A stretch of 64,000 nucleotides of DNA from Streptomyces sp. f51 (lineage in GTDB: Bacteria; Actinomycetota; Actinomycetes; Streptomycetales; Streptomycetaceae), in the NCBI RefSeq assembly GCF_037940415.1, contig NZ_CP149798.1, positions 1,054,001 through 1,118,000 on the forward strand, given 5' to 3'. Position 1 is the first letter of the stretch; each line of letters starts with the position of its first letter. A program made the position numbers and the translations under genes. The notes beneath the pieces are model-generated. The model had not been told where the DNA came from. It saw only the letters and a list, made by a program, of their open reading frames with translations, and searched no databases. Positions 8,943 to 21,238 of the stretch are shown here, piece by piece.

Positions 8943-10172
8943 GTGAGCAGCGACCCGTGGGGCCGCGTCGACGAGACGGGGACCGTGTACGTGCGTACGG
9001 CCGACGGCGAGCAGGTCGTCGGATCCTGGCAGGCCGGCACGCCTGATGAGGCGTTGGCCTACTTCGAGCGCAAGTACGAAGGCCTGGTTGTCGAGATCGG
9101 CCTCCTCGAAAAGCGAGTGAAGACCACCGACCTGTCGGCGAAGGACGCCCAGACCGCCATCGATCACATCCGCGATCAGGTGGTCGCCCACCACGCGGTC
9201 GGTGATCTGGACGCGTTGAAGGTGCGGCTGGACAAGCTCGTGGAGACCGTCGACGCGCGCCGCGAGGAACGCAAGGTCCAGCGGGCCAAGCAGTCCGACG
9301 AGGCACGGCACGCCAAGGAGGCGCTGGTCGTCGAGGCCGAGGAGCTGGCGCAGAGCGACCAGTGGCGGGCGGCCGGCGAGCGGCTGCGCGCGCTGGTGGA
9401 CACGTGGAAGGGGCTGCCGCGACTCGACCGCAAGTCGGACGACGAGCTGTGGCACCGCTTCTCGCATGCCCGCTCGGCGTTCTCCAAGCGGCGCAAGGCG
9501 CACTTCGCCTCGCTGGACGCGCAGCGCGAGGAGGCCCGCAAGACCAAGGAGAAGCTGGTCGCCGAGGCCGAGGCGCTGTCCGGCTCCTCGGACTGGGGTC
9601 CGACGGCGGCCCGCTACCGCGAGCTGATGGCGGACTGGAAGGCCGCGGGCCGCGCCCAGCGCGAGCACGAGGACGATCTGTGGAACCGCTTCCGCGGCGC
9701 CCAGGACGTGTTCTTCGCGGCGCGCAGCGGGGTCTTCGCCGAGCGCGACGCGGAGCAGACGGAGAACCTGAAGCTCAAGGAGGAGCTGGCCGAGGAGGCC
9801 GAGAAGCTCGTCCCGGTGGGCGATCTGAAGGCGGCCCGCGCGGCCTTCCGTTCCATCAACGAGCGCTGGGAGGCCATCGGCCACGTGCCGCGCGACGCCC
9901 GCCCGAAGGTCGAGGGCCGGATGCACGCGGTGGAGCGGGCTCTCCAGGAGTCGGAGGAGACCGAGTGGCGCCGGACGAACCCGGAGGCACGCGCGCGTGC
10001 CGAGGGTCTGACCGGTCAGCTCCAGGCCGCCGTCGACAAGCTCAAGGGCCAGATCGAGGCCGCGCGGTCGGCGGGCAACACCTCGAAGGCCGACAAGCTC
10101 CAGAAGGAGCTGGACGGCCGTCAGGCGCTGCTGGACCAGGCGCTGAAGGGTCTTCAGGAGTTCGGCGGCTGA
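8943..10172 (+). CDS. DUF349 domain protein
   Basis: 409 residues with a GTG start at 8943. After an N-terminal segment of about 50 residues (SSDPWGRVDETGTVYVRTAD) come several helical DUF349 repeats, recognisable as W(K/R)..G....(D)(D)LW.RF..A...F: LDRKSDDELWHRFSHARSAF, then HEDDLWNRFRGAQDVFF, and ERWEAIGHVPRDARPKVEGR. It is almost wholly alpha-helical and charged, probably coiled-coil. The molecular function of DUF349 proteins is not established. It converges on relA across a strong hairpin. Confidence 0.9.
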   Translation: MSSDPWGRVDETGTVYVRTADGEQVVGSWQAGTPDEALAYFERKYEGLVVEIGLLEKRVKTTDLSAKDAQTAIDHIRDQVVAHHAVGDLDALKVRLDKLVETVDARREERKVQRAKQSDEARHAKEALVVEAEELAQSDQWRAAGERLRALVDTWKGLPRLDRKSDDELWHRFSHARSAFSKRRKAHFASLDAQREEARKTKEKLVAEAEALSGSSDWGPTAARYRELMADWKAAGRAQREHEDDLWNRFRGAQDVFFAARSGVFAERDAEQTENLKLKEELAEEAEKLVPVGDLKAARAAFRSINERWEAIGHVPRDARPKVEGRMHAVERALQESEETEWRRTNPEARARAEGLTGQLQAAVDKLKGQIEAARSAGNTSKADKLQKELDGRQALLDQALKGLQEFGG

Positions 10173-10190
10173 GTTCGTCCGGACCTGCGC

Positions 10191-10226
10191 GAGGGGCCCC
10201 CGTACGGTGCGTACGGGGGCCCCTTC
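10191..10226. terminator. bidirectional terminator between DUF349 gene and relA
   Basis: A near-perfect inverted repeat, arms GAGGGGCCCCCGTAC and GTACGGGGGCCCCTTC around a 5-base loop, lies exactly between two convergent stop codons. It should stop transcription from both sides. Confidence 0.85.
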
Positions 10227-10240
10227 GCGTGTCTCCGGCG

Positions 10241-12805
<2,565 letters not shown>

Positions 12806-13035
12806 GAGGGCTCCTCGTGCGCGATCCGGGTCCCCCGGTCAGGCTCCGGAAACCCCATGGTAGCGATCCTTCGCGCCGGACTCGCTGTCGGCCGCCGTCG
12901 GCGGTCTCGTACAGAAGGAACGCCGGAGGCGGGCGCCGGATTCCTCCGGGCCCGCCTCCACGGTGTCCTACGGGTGCCTCAGGCCTTTCGGGGGCCTGTC
13001 CGGGAGCGGACTCCCGGGTGGCGTGCGCGCGGTCC

Positions 13036-13575
13036 TCAGACCGTCAGGAGCGCCTCCAGGGGAGCCCCCGCCAGCGCCGGCTCCAGACGGCCGCGGCCGC
13101 CCAGGAAGCCGAGCTCCATCAGCACGGCGACGCCCGCGACCTCGGCGCCCGCCCTGCGGATGAGCTGGAGCGAGGCCTCGGCGGTGCCGCCGGTGGCGAG
13201 GACGTCGTCGACGACCAGGACGCGGTCGGCCGCGCTCAGGTCCTCGGCGTGCACCTCGATCTCGGCGGAGCCGTACTCCAGGTCGTACGCCTGCGACAGG
13301 GTCGCTCCGGGGAGCTTGCCCGCCTTGCGCACGGGGATGAAGCCGATCCCGGCGTGGACGGCGACCGGGGCTCCGAGGATGAAGCCGCGGGCCTCCAGGC
13401 CGACGATCTTGGTGGCTCCGTTGGCCACGGCGATGCCCGCGAGGGCGCCGGTCAGGGCGCCGAACGCGGCCGGGTCGGCCAGGAGCGGGGTGATGTCCTT
13501 GAACATCACGCCCGGCTCCGGGTAGTCGGCCACGTCACGGATGCGGCTGGTCAGCAGCTCCTCGATGCCGGTCAT
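13036..13575 (-). CDS. apt: adenine phosphoribosyltransferase
   Basis: 179 residues, standard for type I Apt. It converts adenine and PRPP to AMP in purine salvage. The PRPP-binding motif RVLVVDDVLATGGTAEAS lies near 120-137, the flexible-loop region is FIPVRKAGKLPGATLSQAYD, and the N-terminus is IRDVADYPEPGVMFKDITPL. Its ATG overlaps the secF stop (ATGA, 13572-13575), so it is translated with the Sec genes, an arrangement conserved among actinobacteria. relA follows downstream. Confidence 0.97.
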   Translation of the reverse strand: MTGIEELLTSRIRDVADYPEPGVMFKDITPLLADPAAFGALTGALAGIAVANGATKIVGLEARGFILGAPVAVHAGIGFIPVRKAGKLPGATLSQAYDLEYGSAEIEVHAEDLSAADRVLVVDDVLATGGTAEASLQLIRRAGAEVAGVAVLMELGFLGGRGRLEPALAGAPLEALLTV

Positions 13576-14687
13576 CGGCGCTTCCCCGAGGGACGGCCGC
13601 GGCCGCGGGCGCGGGACGCGGGCTGGTTGCGGGGACCGACGACCGCCGGGGTGACGTCGTCCTCGTCGTCCTCGTACGACGGCTCGGCGGCGCGCGGCTC
13701 CAGGGACTCGCCCGTGGCGGCCGCCTGGGCACGCTTGGCGAGGACCCGCTTGCGCAGGGCCTTCATCTGCGGCTCGCGCTCCTTGAGGTCGGCGACGAGC
13801 GGCGTGGCGATGAAGATCGAGGAGTACGCGCCGGCCGCGAGGCCGACGAACAGCGACAGCGAGATGTCGTTGAGCACACCGGCGCCGAGCACGCCACCAC
13901 CGATGAACAGCAGGCCGGCGACCGGCAGCAGCGCGACCACCGTGGTGTTGATGGAACGCACCAGGGTGCTGTTGATCGAGCGGTCGGCGACGTCGCTGTA
14001 GGTCCAGCGGGTCTGCTTCGTGATGTCCTTCGTCTGCTCCTTGAGGCTGTCGAAGACGACGACCGTGTCGTAGAGCGAGTAACCGAGGATCGTGAGCAGA
14101 CCGATCACGGTGCCCGGGGTGACCTCGAAGCCGACCAGGGCGTAGATGCCGACCGTGATGGTGATGTCGTGGATCAGCGCGACCAGGGCCGCGATGGCCA
14201 TGCGCCATTCGAAGGCGATGGCCAGGTAGATCACGACCAGGACCATGAAGATCGCCAGGCCCTCCCAGGCCTTGTTGGCGATCTGGTCACCCCAGCTGGG
14301 GCCGACCAGGTCGGCGTTGATGTCGTCGGCCTTCACGTTCAGGTCCGTGGCGAGCTTGGTCTTGATCGCGTCGGACTTGTCGGTGTCGATGCCGGCGATC
14401 TGGATGCGCAGGCTGCCGTTGCCGAGCTTCTGGACGACCGCTTCGTGGCCGGAGGCCTCGTGCGCGTACGTCTCCGCCTGGCTCACCGAGACGCTGGACT
14501 TGCCGGTGGTGAAGACGGCGCCGCCCTGGAACTCGATGCCCATGTTCAGGCCCCGCACCGTCAGGCCGAGGATGGCCGTGATGGTGATCAGGATCGAGAT
14601 GCCGTACCAGATCTTGCGCTTGCCGACGAAGTCGTAGCCGATCTCGCCGCGGTGGAGCCGGGCGCCGAGGGTGCCGAGTTTCGACAT
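13572..14687 (-). CDS. secF: protein translocase subunit SecF
   Basis: 371 residues, start ATG at 14687, one base after the secD stop. First membrane segment at about 25-45 (IWYGISILITITAILGL), the periplasmic domain with the SecF signature MGIEFQGGAVFTT, then five clustered membrane helices from about 165 on, including VIGLLTILGYSLYDTVVVFD. The C-terminal 60 residues are hydrophilic and end in a basic tail (SRARGRGRPSGKRR). With SecD and YajC it uses the proton motive force to help late translocation through SecYEG. Confidence 0.97.
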   Translation of the reverse strand: MSKLGTLGARLHRGEIGYDFVGKRKIWYGISILITITAILGLTVRGLNMGIEFQGGAVFTTGKSSVSVSQAETYAHEASGHEAVVQKLGNGSLRIQIAGIDTDKSDAIKTKLATDLNVKADDINADLVGPSWGDQIANKAWEGLAIFMVLVVIYLAIAFEWRMAIAALVALIHDITITVGIYALVGFEVTPGTVIGLLTILGYSLYDTVVVFDSLKEQTKDITKQTRWTYSDVADRSINSTLVRSINTTVVALLPVAGLLFIGGGVLGAGVLNDISLSLFVGLAAGAYSSIFIATPLVADLKEREPQMKALRKRVLAKRAQAAATGESLEPRAAEPSYEDDEDDVTPAVVGPRNQPASRARGRGRPSGKRR

Positions 14688-14688
14688 C

Positions 14689-16446
14689 TCACGCCTCCTT
14701 CGTGTCGACGGGGGCGGACGCGCGACGGGTGCGGCGCAGCGGCGGCTTGGCGCCCAGTCGCTTCGGGTCGAGGCCGGACCACTTGTGTCCCTCGGCGAAG
14801 AACTTCCTGCGGGCGAGGAGGGTCATCAGCGGCTTGGTGAAGAGGAACACGACGACGACGTCGAGCACGGTGGTCAGACCGAGGGTGAACGCGAAGCCCT
14901 GGACCTTGCCGACGGTGACGATGAAGAGCACCGCGGCGGCGAGGAACGACACGAAGTCGGAGACCAGGATCGTGCGCCGGGCGCGCGGCCAGGCACGCTC
15001 GACGGCGGGTCGCAGGCTGCGGCCCTCACGGATCTCGTCACGGATGCGTTCGAAGAAGACGATGAACGAGTCCGCGGTGATACCGATGGCGACGATCGCG
15101 CCGCAGACGGCCGGCAGGTTCAGCGCGAAGCCGATGGCCGGGCCGAGCAGCGCCATGAGCACGTAGGTGAGGATCGCCGAGACGCCGAGGGAGGCGATGG
15201 CGATGACCGACAGGCCCCGGTAGTAGATCACCAGGTAGAGGACGACCAGCGCGAGGCCGATGGCGCCCGCGATCAGGCCGGCGTGCAGCTGCTCGCCACC
15301 GAGGGCCGCGGTCACCGTGGTGACGCTGGACTCCTTGAAGCTGAGCGGCAGCGCGCCGTAGTTCAGCATGTTGGCCAGGTCCTGCGCCTCGGTCTGGGTG
15401 AAGCTGCCGGAGATCTCGGCGGTGCCGCTCAGCGACTCCGTCACGCGCGGGTCGGAGACGACCTGACCGTCGAGGACGATCGCGAACTGGTTCTGCGGCG
15501 GCTGGTTCTGGGCGAGCTTGCCGGTGATGGCCGCGAACTTCTTGGAGCCACCGGAGGTGAACTCCATGGTGACCTTCCAGCCCGCGCCGGTCTGCGTGTC
15601 GAAGACCGCGCCGGACTTCTTGATGTCCGTACCGGACACCTCGGCCGCGCCGAGCACGTACTTCTGGTACTGGCCCGTGGAGTCCTTGGACTGGCCGCAG
15701 GCGACGGTGGGCTCGGTCGGCCTGGCGTCGGAACCGGCCGTGGCACGGACCGCCCTGTCGGAGCAGTCGAGCGCGGCGTACTGGGCCTGGAGCTTGGCGG
15801 TCGCGGGGTCCACGCTGGCGCTCGCGGACGGCGAGGCGCTGGAGGAGGGCGAGGCCGGGGAGCTGGGGGTGCCGCTCGCGGAGGGCGAGGAGCCCGCCTT
15901 CAGGGCGTCACTGACCGGGCGGCCCTGGGTGGTGGCGGAGGCCGACGGCGTCGGGGACGGCGAGGAGGACGAGGTCGCCTTGTCCTTGGACGCGCTTCCG
16001 GAGGCGCTCGACGACGGCGTGGCCTTCGCGGTGCCGCCGGAGGCCTCGGTGGCCAGCACGGGGCGGAAGTAGAGCTTGGCGGTGGTGCCGACCTGCTTGC
16101 GGGCCTGCTCCGAGTTCGTGCCCTTGGGGATGTTGACAATGATGTTGTCGGATCCCTGGGTCTGAACCTCGGCCTCGGAGACACCGAGACCGTTGACACG
16201 GCGGTTCATGATGTCGACCGCGGTGTCCATGTTGGTCTTGTTGATCGCGTTGGGCTGGCCCGGCTCGTTCTTCGCCGTGAGCGTGATGCTCGTGCCGCCG
16301 GCGAGGTCGATGCCGAGACGCGGCGTGGGGTGCCCGGTCGCGAACATGCCTCCGGTGAGCGCCGCGATGGCGATCAGGATCAGGGCCAGCGAGCGCCCCG
16401 GCCTGCTCTGGGCGCTCGCGCTCCGGCCCTTCTTCGGTGCTGCCAC
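14689..16446 (-). CDS. secD: protein translocase subunit SecD
   Basis: 585 residues from a GTG at 16446 (MAAPKKGRSASAQSRPGRS), preceded by GAGAAG; an ATG 18 codons upstream is an alternative. The first membrane segment is SLALILIAIAALTGGMFATG, followed by the SecD signature LGIDLAGGTSITL. Residues about 140-213 form a Ser/Pro/Ala-rich low-complexity stretch inserted in the extracytoplasmic P1 domain, not found in E. coli SecD. The C-terminal half carries the six-helix RND-like core (ADSFIVFFERIRDEIREGRS). It is translated with secF. Confidence 0.96.
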   Translation of the reverse strand: MAAPKKGRSASAQSRPGRSLALILIAIAALTGGMFATGHPTPRLGIDLAGGTSITLTAKNEPGQPNAINKTNMDTAVDIMNRRVNGLGVSEAEVQTQGSDNIIVNIPKGTNSEQARKQVGTTAKLYFRPVLATEASGGTAKATPSSSASGSASKDKATSSSSPSPTPSASATTQGRPVSDALKAGSSPSASGTPSSPASPSSSASPSASASVDPATAKLQAQYAALDCSDRAVRATAGSDARPTEPTVACGQSKDSTGQYQKYVLGAAEVSGTDIKKSGAVFDTQTGAGWKVTMEFTSGGSKKFAAITGKLAQNQPPQNQFAIVLDGQVVSDPRVTESLSGTAEISGSFTQTEAQDLANMLNYGALPLSFKESSVTTVTAALGGEQLHAGLIAGAIGLALVVLYLVIYYRGLSVIAIASLGVSAILTYVLMALLGPAIGFALNLPAVCGAIVAIGITADSFIVFFERIRDEIREGRSLRPAVERAWPRARRTILVSDFVSFLAAAVLFIVTVGKVQGFAFTLGLTTVLDVVVVFLFTKPLMTLLARRKFFAEGHKWSGLDPKRLGAKPPLRRTRRASAPVDTKEA

Positions 16447-16584
16447 CTTCTCGTACTCCCTCTCGGGCCGCCCTGCGCCGGGTGAGCGCGGAACGGCCAT
16501 GCCATGGTGTCGGGACCTCGTGCGAGAACAGCACGTCCCGGGAGCGGCGAGGCGCGGGGATCGCGCCGAGCTCCCGGATCGTGA

Positions 16585-17103
16585 CTACTTCGCTTCGGCC
16601 CCGCCGTCGGTCTTCTTCGGCTCCGCCTCGTCGACGTCGGCCTCGTCGGCCTTCGCCTCGACGACCTCGTCGGCCGGCTTGTCCGCCGCGTCCTTCTTGC
16701 CGAGGTCGAGGGGCTTGTCGTCGGAGGCGTCGGAAGAGGCGTCGGCGGCGGGCTCGTCGGTCTCGGTGAGGGAGGAGGCGTCGTCCGGCACGACCGAGCC
16801 GTCGGCCTTCAGGTCGTGCTCGATGCCGTGGACGATGCGGTTGTACTCGTCGTCCGTCAGGACGGCGCCGATCGCGTTCTTCGCGAAGAGCAGGTCGACA
16901 CCGGGAGCGGCGTCGAGGAGGACCGTGTCCTCGTTGACCTCCTTGACGGTGGCGTACATACCGCCGATCGTGCGCACGCCGGAGCCGGGCTGCAACTCAT
17001 TGCGCATGGAAGCGGCCTGCTGCTGCTTCTTCTTGGCCGACCGGGTCATCAGGAACATGGCCCCGATGAGCACGATGAACGGGAGGAGGGTCACTGGACT
17101 CAC
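16585..17103 (-). CDS. yajC: preprotein translocase subunit YajC
   Basis: 172 residues from a GTG at 17103 (MSPVTLLPFIVLIGAMFLMT). One N-terminal membrane helix is followed by the basic SAKKKQQQ and the YajC core GSGVRTIGGMYATVKEVNED. The second half, about 85 residues, is an acidic Asp/Glu/Ala/Ser tail ending EPKKTDGGAEAK, longer than the 110-residue E. coli protein. It is the first gene of yajC-secD-secF-apt and part of the SecDF-YajC accessory complex. Confidence 0.93.
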   Translation of the reverse strand: MSPVTLLPFIVLIGAMFLMTRSAKKKQQQAASMRNELQPGSGVRTIGGMYATVKEVNEDTVLLDAAPGVDLLFAKNAIGAVLTDDEYNRIVHGIEHDLKADGSVVPDDASSLTETDEPAADASSDASDDKPLDLGKKDAADKPADEVVEAKADEADVDEAEPKKTDGGAEAK

Positions 17104-17234
17104 GGGTCGGGACTTCCTTCTTCGACCGCACGTAGTGGTGAGCGGCCTGCTGGATGGGGGTATGTATGCCGTCGACATGGGCGGCATCGGCGGAGTCTAA
17201 GCGAGTCCGCACTCAGGGAACAACGCTCAGCATG

Positions 17235-17258
17235 GCACCGGGGTTCCTGCCCCGGTGC
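17235..17258 (-). terminator. terminator downstream of ruvB
   Basis: Arms GCACCGGGG (17235-17243) and CCCCGGTGC (17250-17258) enclose a 6-base loop. It lies just after the ruvB stop codon on the coding strand and probably ends the ruvC-ruvA-ruvB transcript. Confidence 0.7.
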
Positions 17259-17270
17259 GTACGCACGCCG

Positions 17271-18365
17271 TCACGCCCCGAACAGGTCCTCTTGTCCGTT
17301 TCCGCCGGTTGACCGGCGGGGCGGCGTGAGGCCGAGATGCGCCCATGCCGCGGGTGTCGCCACCCGGCCACGGGGAGTGCGGGCGAGAAGCCCCTCCCTC
17401 ACGAGGAAGGGCTCGGCCACCTCCTCCACCGTCTCACGCTCCTCCCCCACAGCGACAGCAAGTGTGGACAATCCGACAGGACCGCCGCCGAAGAGCTTGA
17501 GCAGGGCTTCCAGGACTCCGCGGTCGAGACGGTCGAGTCCGCGCGCGTCGACCTCGTAGACCTTCAGCGCCGCCCCTGCGATCTCCCGGGTGATGATCCC
17601 GTCCGCCCTGACCTGCGCGTAGTCGCGTACGCGGCGCAGCAGGCGGTTGGCGATGCGGGGCGTGCCGCGGGAGCGGCCGGCGATCTCCGCGGCGCCCTCG
17701 GTGCCGATCTCGACGTCCAGGAGGCCGGCGGAGCGGTGGACGACGCGCTCCAGCTCCGCGGGCTCGTAGAACTCCATGTGGGCGGTGAAGCCGAAGCGGT
17801 CGCGCAGCGGCGGGGGCAGCAGGCCCGCGCGGGTGGTGGCGCCGACCAGGGTGAACGGGGGCAGCTCCAGCGGGATGGCGGTGGCGCCGGGGCCCTTGCC
17901 GACGATGACGTCGACGCGGAAGTCCTCCATCGCCATGTACAGCATCTCCTCGGCGGGCCGGGACATGCGGTGGATCTCGTCGAGGAAGAGGACCTCGCCC
18001 TCCTGGAGGGAGGAGAGGATCGCGGCGAGGTCTCCGGCGTGCTGGATGGCGGGGCCGCTGGTGATGCGGATGGGGGCGCCCATCTCGGCCGCGATGATCA
18101 TGGAGAGGGTGGTCTTGCCGAGGCCGGGGGCGCCGGAGAGCAGCACGTGGTCGGCGGTGGCCCCGCGCGCGCGTGCGGCGCGCAGGACCAGGTCGAGCTG
18201 TTCGCGGACCTTCTCCTGGCCGATGAACTCGTCCAGGTCCTTGGGGCGCAGCGCGGCCTCGACGGCCTGGTCCTCGCCGTCGGCGACCGGTCCCACCAGC
18301 CGTTCGGCCGCGGGGCCGACGAGCCGCTCGTCCGCGGCTTCGTCTGTCGTGTCGTCCCAGTTCAT
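17271..18365 (-). CDS. ruvB: Holliday junction branch-migration motor RuvB
   Basis: 364 residues, ATG at 18365. AAA+ ATPase: [20 protein letters not shown], Walker [16 protein letters not shown] near residue 90, Walker [14 protein letters not shown] near 138, sensor 1 [20 protein letters not shown], and the C-terminal winged helix ending [14 protein letters not shown]. An acidic N-terminal leader of about 35 residues precedes the conserved core. It drives branch migration with RuvA, and RuvC cuts the junction; the three genes run in order ruvC-ruvA-ruvB. Confidence 0.98.
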   Translation of the reverse strand: MNWDDTTDEAADERLVGPAAERLVGPVADGEDQAVEAALRPKDLDEFIGQEKVREQLDLVLRAARARGATADHVLLSGAPGLGKTTLSMIIAAEMGAPIRITSGPAIQHAGDLAAILSSLQEGEVLFLDEIHRMSRPAEEMLYMAMEDFRVDVIVGKGPGATAIPLELPPFTLVGATTRAGLLPPPLRDRFGFTAHMEFYEPAELERVVHRSAGLLDVEIGTEGAAEIAGRSRGTPRIANRLLRRVRDYAQVRADGIITREIAGAALKVYEVDARGLDRLDRGVLEALLKLFGGGPVGLSTLAVAVGEERETVEEVAEPFLVREGLLARTPRGRVATPAAWAHLGLTPPRRSTGGNGQEDLFGA

Positions 18366-18462
18366 CGGTGGTGCCTCGCGGTCTCGTGGTGGTGGGGCGG
18401 CCGGCGGTTCGACGGGCGCCGGCCGCGCCGGGGCACGGCCCCGGCCCGGGGGCCGGGGTCCT

Positions 18463-19074
18463 TCAGCGTGCTCGGTTCAGGGTCTGGAGGGCCGCTCTGA
18501 GGAGCTGGCCGACCTGCGGGGTTCCCTCGGCCGCCTCGGCCTGCGGGGCCACGGCGGCGACCGCCTCGTCGGCCTCCCGGGTCGCGTACCCGAGGCCGAC
18601 GAGGGCCGCGTGCAGCTGGTCGCGCCAGCCCGTGGTGACCGCCGTGCCGATGGCCGGGCCGCCGGGGCCGAGCGGCGCGCCGAGCCGGTCCTTGAGTTCG
18701 AGCAGGAGCTTCTGGGCACCCTTCTTGCCGATGCCGGGCACGGCGACGAGGGCCTTCTCGTCACCGGTGGACACGGCACGGCGCAGGGCGTCGGGGCTGT
18801 GCACGGCGAGCATCGCCTGGGCGAGGCGCGGGCCGACCCCGCTCGCGGTCTGGAGGAGCTCGAAGACCTGGCGCTCGTCGTCGTCGGCGAAGCCGTAGAG
18901 GGTGAGCGAGTCCTCGCGGACGACGAGGGAGGTGGCGAGCTTGGCCTGCTGTCCGGTGCGGAGCCCGGCGAGGGTGCCCGGGGTGCACTGGACGGCGATG
19001 CCGATGCCGCCGACCTCGACGACCGCGGAGTCGGGGGCGAGGGCGGCGACCGGGCCGCTGACGAAGGCGATCAT
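18463..19074 (-). CDS. ruvA: Holliday junction branch-migration protein RuvA
   Basis: 203 residues ([20 protein letters not shown]). The N-terminal OB domain contains [15 protein letters not shown]; two helix-hairpin-helix motifs follow ([15 protein letters not shown] and [16 protein letters not shown] near 108-135); the C-terminal domain III ([16 protein letters not shown]) contacts RuvB. The ATG overlaps the ruvC stop (ATGA, 19071-19074), so the two are translationally coupled. RuvA tetramers bind the four-way junction and load RuvB. Confidence 0.97.
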   Translation of the reverse strand: MIAFVSGPVAALAPDSAVVEVGGIGIAVQCTPGTLAGLRTGQQAKLATSLVVREDSLTLYGFADDDERQVFELLQTASGVGPRLAQAMLAVHSPDALRRAVSTGDEKALVAVPGIGKKGAQKLLLELKDRLGAPLGPGGPAIGTAVTTGWRDQLHAALVGLGYATREADEAVAAVAPQAEAAEGTPQVGQLLRAALQTLNRAR

Positions 19075-19667
19075 GCGGTACGGCCTTTCGATGCCGGGCG
19101 CGCGGCGTGCGCCGCCGCGGCCTGCTGGAGTCTGTTCTGGGCGACGGCCCGGTCGGGCCCGATCCGCGCGGCGGTCTGCTGGAGTCTGTTCTGGGCGGGG
19201 GCGCGCCAGATGTGGCAGATGGCGAGCGCGAGGGCGTCCGCCGCGTCGGCGGGCTTCGGCGGCTCGGCGAGCCGGAGGAGCCGGGTGACCATCGCGCCGA
19301 CCTGGGCCTTGTCCGCGCGTCCGTTGCCGGTGACGGCGGCCTTGACCTCGCTGGGGGTGTGCAGGGCGACGGGGATGCCGCGCCGGGCCGCGCAGAGCAT
19401 GGCGACGGCGCTGGCCTGTGCGGTGCCCATCACGGTCCGGACGTTGTGCTGGCTGAACACCCGCTCGACGGCGACGTACTCCGGTTCGTACTCGTCGAGC
19501 CACTGCTCGATGCCCTGCTCGACGGCGACCAGGCGCAGGCCCAGTTCGGCGTCCGCGGGGGTGCGTACGACTCCGACTCCCCGCATGGTCAGAGGCCGCC
19601 CGGCGACTCCTTCGACCACCCCGACACCGCACCGGGTCAGCCCGGGGTCGACACCCAGCACCCGCAC
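19071..19667 (-). CDS. ruvC: crossover junction endonuclease RuvC
   Basis: 198 residues, GTG start at 19667 ([20 protein letters not shown]). Acidic catalytic residues are visible as D7 (GVDPGL), the Glu of [10 protein letters not shown], and the Asp pair in [15 protein letters not shown]. It resolves Holliday junctions as a dimer. The C-terminal tail is extended and carries an 18-residue tandem repeat (AQNRLQQ twice) encoded by a 54-bp duplication. The conserved core ends near residue 160, so the tail is dispensable-looking. Confidence 0.97.
   Translation of the reverse strand: MRVLGVDPGLTRCGVGVVEGVAGRPLTMRGVGVVRTPADAELGLRLVAVEQGIEQWLDEYEPEYVAVERVFSQHNVRTVMGTAQASAVAMLCAARRGIPVALHTPSEVKAAVTGNGRADKAQVGAMVTRLLRLAEPPKPADAADALALAICHIWRAPAQNRLQQTAARIGPDRAVAQNRLQQAAAAHAARPASKGRTA
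19122..19197. repeat. 54-bp-period tandem repeat in the ruvC tail
   Basis: A 22-bp sequence (CTGCTGGAGTCTGTTCTGGG plus CG) occurs identically at 19122-19143 and 19176-19197, a period of 54 bp or 18 codons. Read on the minus strand each copy encodes AQNRLQQ. The bases between copies have diverged. Confidence 0.9.
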
Positions 19668-19742
19668 CCGGGCCTCCTTCGATCTCGCCGCTCACAGCCG
19701 GGGGTCTCCCCAGTTCGTGCAGGCTATCGGGTGCCACTGACA

Positions 19743-19783
19743 GAGCGACGGGCCGACGGGTGTGTCCCGTCGGCCCGTCGCTC
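19743..19783 (-). terminator. terminator downstream of yebC
   Basis: A perfect 18-bp inverted repeat (arms starting GAGCGACGGGCC and ending GGCCCGTCGCTC) with a 5-base loop lies between the yebC stop and the ruvC start. It separates yebC from the ruv operon. Confidence 0.85.
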
Positions 19784-19799
19784 CGGGCAAGCCCTCGGA

Positions 19800-20552
19800 T
19801 CAGGCGTCGACCTTCTCCATGACCTCGTCGCTGACGTCGAAGTTGGCGAAGACGTTCTGCACGTCGTCGCTGTCCTCCAGGGCGTCGATCAGCTTGAAGA
19901 TCTTCCGGGCGCCGTCCTCGTCGAGCTCGACCTGCATGGTCGGGACGAAGTTGGCGTCGGCGGAGTCGTAGTCGATGCCGGCGCCCTGGAGCGCGGTGCG
20001 CACCGCGACCAGGTCGGTGGCCTCGGAGAGGACCTCGAAGCTCTCGCCGAGGTCGTTGACCTCCTCGGCGCCCGCGTCGAGCACGGCGCCCAGGACGTCG
20101 TCCTCGGTCAGCTCACCCTTGGGGACGACGATGACGCCCTTGCGGTTGAACAGGTACGACACCGAGCCGGGGTCGGCCATGCTGCCGCCGTTGCGGGTCA
20201 TGGCGACGCGCACGTCGGAGGCCGCGCGGTTGCGGTTGTCGGTGAGGCACTCGATGAGCACGGCGACACCGTTCGGGCCGTAGCCCTCGTACATGATCGT
20301 CTCGTAGTCGGCGCCACCGGCTTCGAGACCGGCGCCGCGCTTGACCGCGGAGTCGATGTTCTTGTTCGGGACCGAGCTCTTCTTCGCCTTCTGGATGGCG
20401 TCGAACAGCGTCGGGTTGCCGGACACGTCGGCGCCACCGGTGCGGGCCGCGACCTCGATGTTCTTGATCATCTTCGCGAAGAGCTTGCCGCGCTTGGCGT
20501 CGATCACGGCCTTCTTGTGCTTCGTCGTAGCCCATTTAGAGTGGCCGGACAT
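19800..20552 (-). CDS. yebC: YebC/PmpR family protein
   Basis: 250 residues, ATG at 20552. The family N-terminus [20 protein letters not shown] is intact, followed by [20 protein letters not shown] and the central [14 protein letters not shown]. YebC proteins have been described as transcription regulators and, more recently, as ribosome-associated factors helping translation of proline-rich stretches; which applies here is not visible. It lies beside the ruv genes, as in many bacteria, but is separated by a strong hairpin. Confidence 0.96.
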   Translation of the reverse strand: MSGHSKWATTKHKKAVIDAKRGKLFAKMIKNIEVAARTGGADVSGNPTLFDAIQKAKKSSVPNKNIDSAVKRGAGLEAGGADYETIMYEGYGPNGVAVLIECLTDNRNRAASDVRVAMTRNGGSMADPGSVSYLFNRKGVIVVPKGELTEDDVLGAVLDAGAEEVNDLGESFEVLSEATDLVAVRTALQGAGIDYDSADANFVPTMQVELDEDGARKIFKLIDALEDSDDVQNVFANFDVSDEVMEKVDA

Positions 20553-20591
20553 CTGCCTGTCTCCTTCGCGTAACCCAACCTGTACGGACTC

Positions 20592-20614
20592 CCCCAGGCG
20601 TCGAGAGCCTGGGG
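20592..20614 (-). terminator. terminator downstream of pdxT
   Basis: Arms CCCCAGGC and GCCTGGGG enclose a 7-base loop, between the pdxT stop and the yebC start. It probably ends the pdxS-pdxT transcript. Confidence 0.65.
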
Positions 20615-20628
20615 AGACCCCACAGATC

Positions 20629-21234
20629 CTACAAGGACGCCGGTGTCCGGTTCGCGCGCACCATGTCGACGAACAGACCGTGCACGCGGTGGTCGCCCGT
20701 CAGCTCCGGGTGGAACGACGTGGCGAGCGCGTTTCCCTGGCGGACCGCGACGATGTGGCCGCCGTGCTCGGCGAGCACCTCGGCCTCGGCACCCACGGAC
20801 TCGACCCAGGGGGCGCGGATGAAGACGCCCTCTACAGGATCGCCCTCGACACCCCGTACGTCGACCGCCGCCTCGAAGGACTCGTTCTGCCGTCCGAAGG
20901 CGTTGCGGCGCACGATCATGTCGATGCCGCCGATGGTCTCCTGGCCCGAGCGCGGGTCGAGGATCTTGTCGGCGAGCATGATCATGCCGGCGCAGGTGCC
21001 GTAGACGGGCAGGCCCGAACGGACCCGCGCGCGCAGCGGCTCCATCACTCCGAAGAGGACCGCCAGCTTCGAGATGGTGGTGGACTCGCCGCCGGGTATG
21101 ACCAGGCCGTCGATCTCGGCGAGCTCCTCGGGCCGCCGCACCGGCCTGGCCACGGCGTCCGCCGCGGCCAGGGCGATGAGGTGTTCCCGTACGTCGCCCT
21201 GGAGGGCCAGGACGCCAATGACAGGAGTGCTCAT
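20629..21234 (-). CDS. pdxT: pyridoxal 5'-phosphate synthase glutaminase subunit PdxT
   Basis: 201 residues. Class I glutamine amidotransferase fold: oxyanion region [12 protein letters not shown], nucleophile Cys in [12 protein letters not shown] near residue 80, and the His/Glu dyad in [15 protein letters not shown] near 170. It releases ammonia from glutamine and channels it to PdxS. It starts 4 bp after the pdxS stop, so the two subunits are co-expressed. Confidence 0.97.
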   Translation of the reverse strand: MSTPVIGVLALQGDVREHLIALAAADAVARPVRRPEELAEIDGLVIPGGESTTISKLAVLFGVMEPLRARVRSGLPVYGTCAGMIMLADKILDPRSGQETIGGIDMIVRRNAFGRQNESFEAAVDVRGVEGDPVEGVFIRAPWVESVGAEAEVLAEHGGHIVAVRQGNALATSFHPELTGDHRVHGLFVDMVRANRTPASL

Positions 21235-21238
21235 GTGA

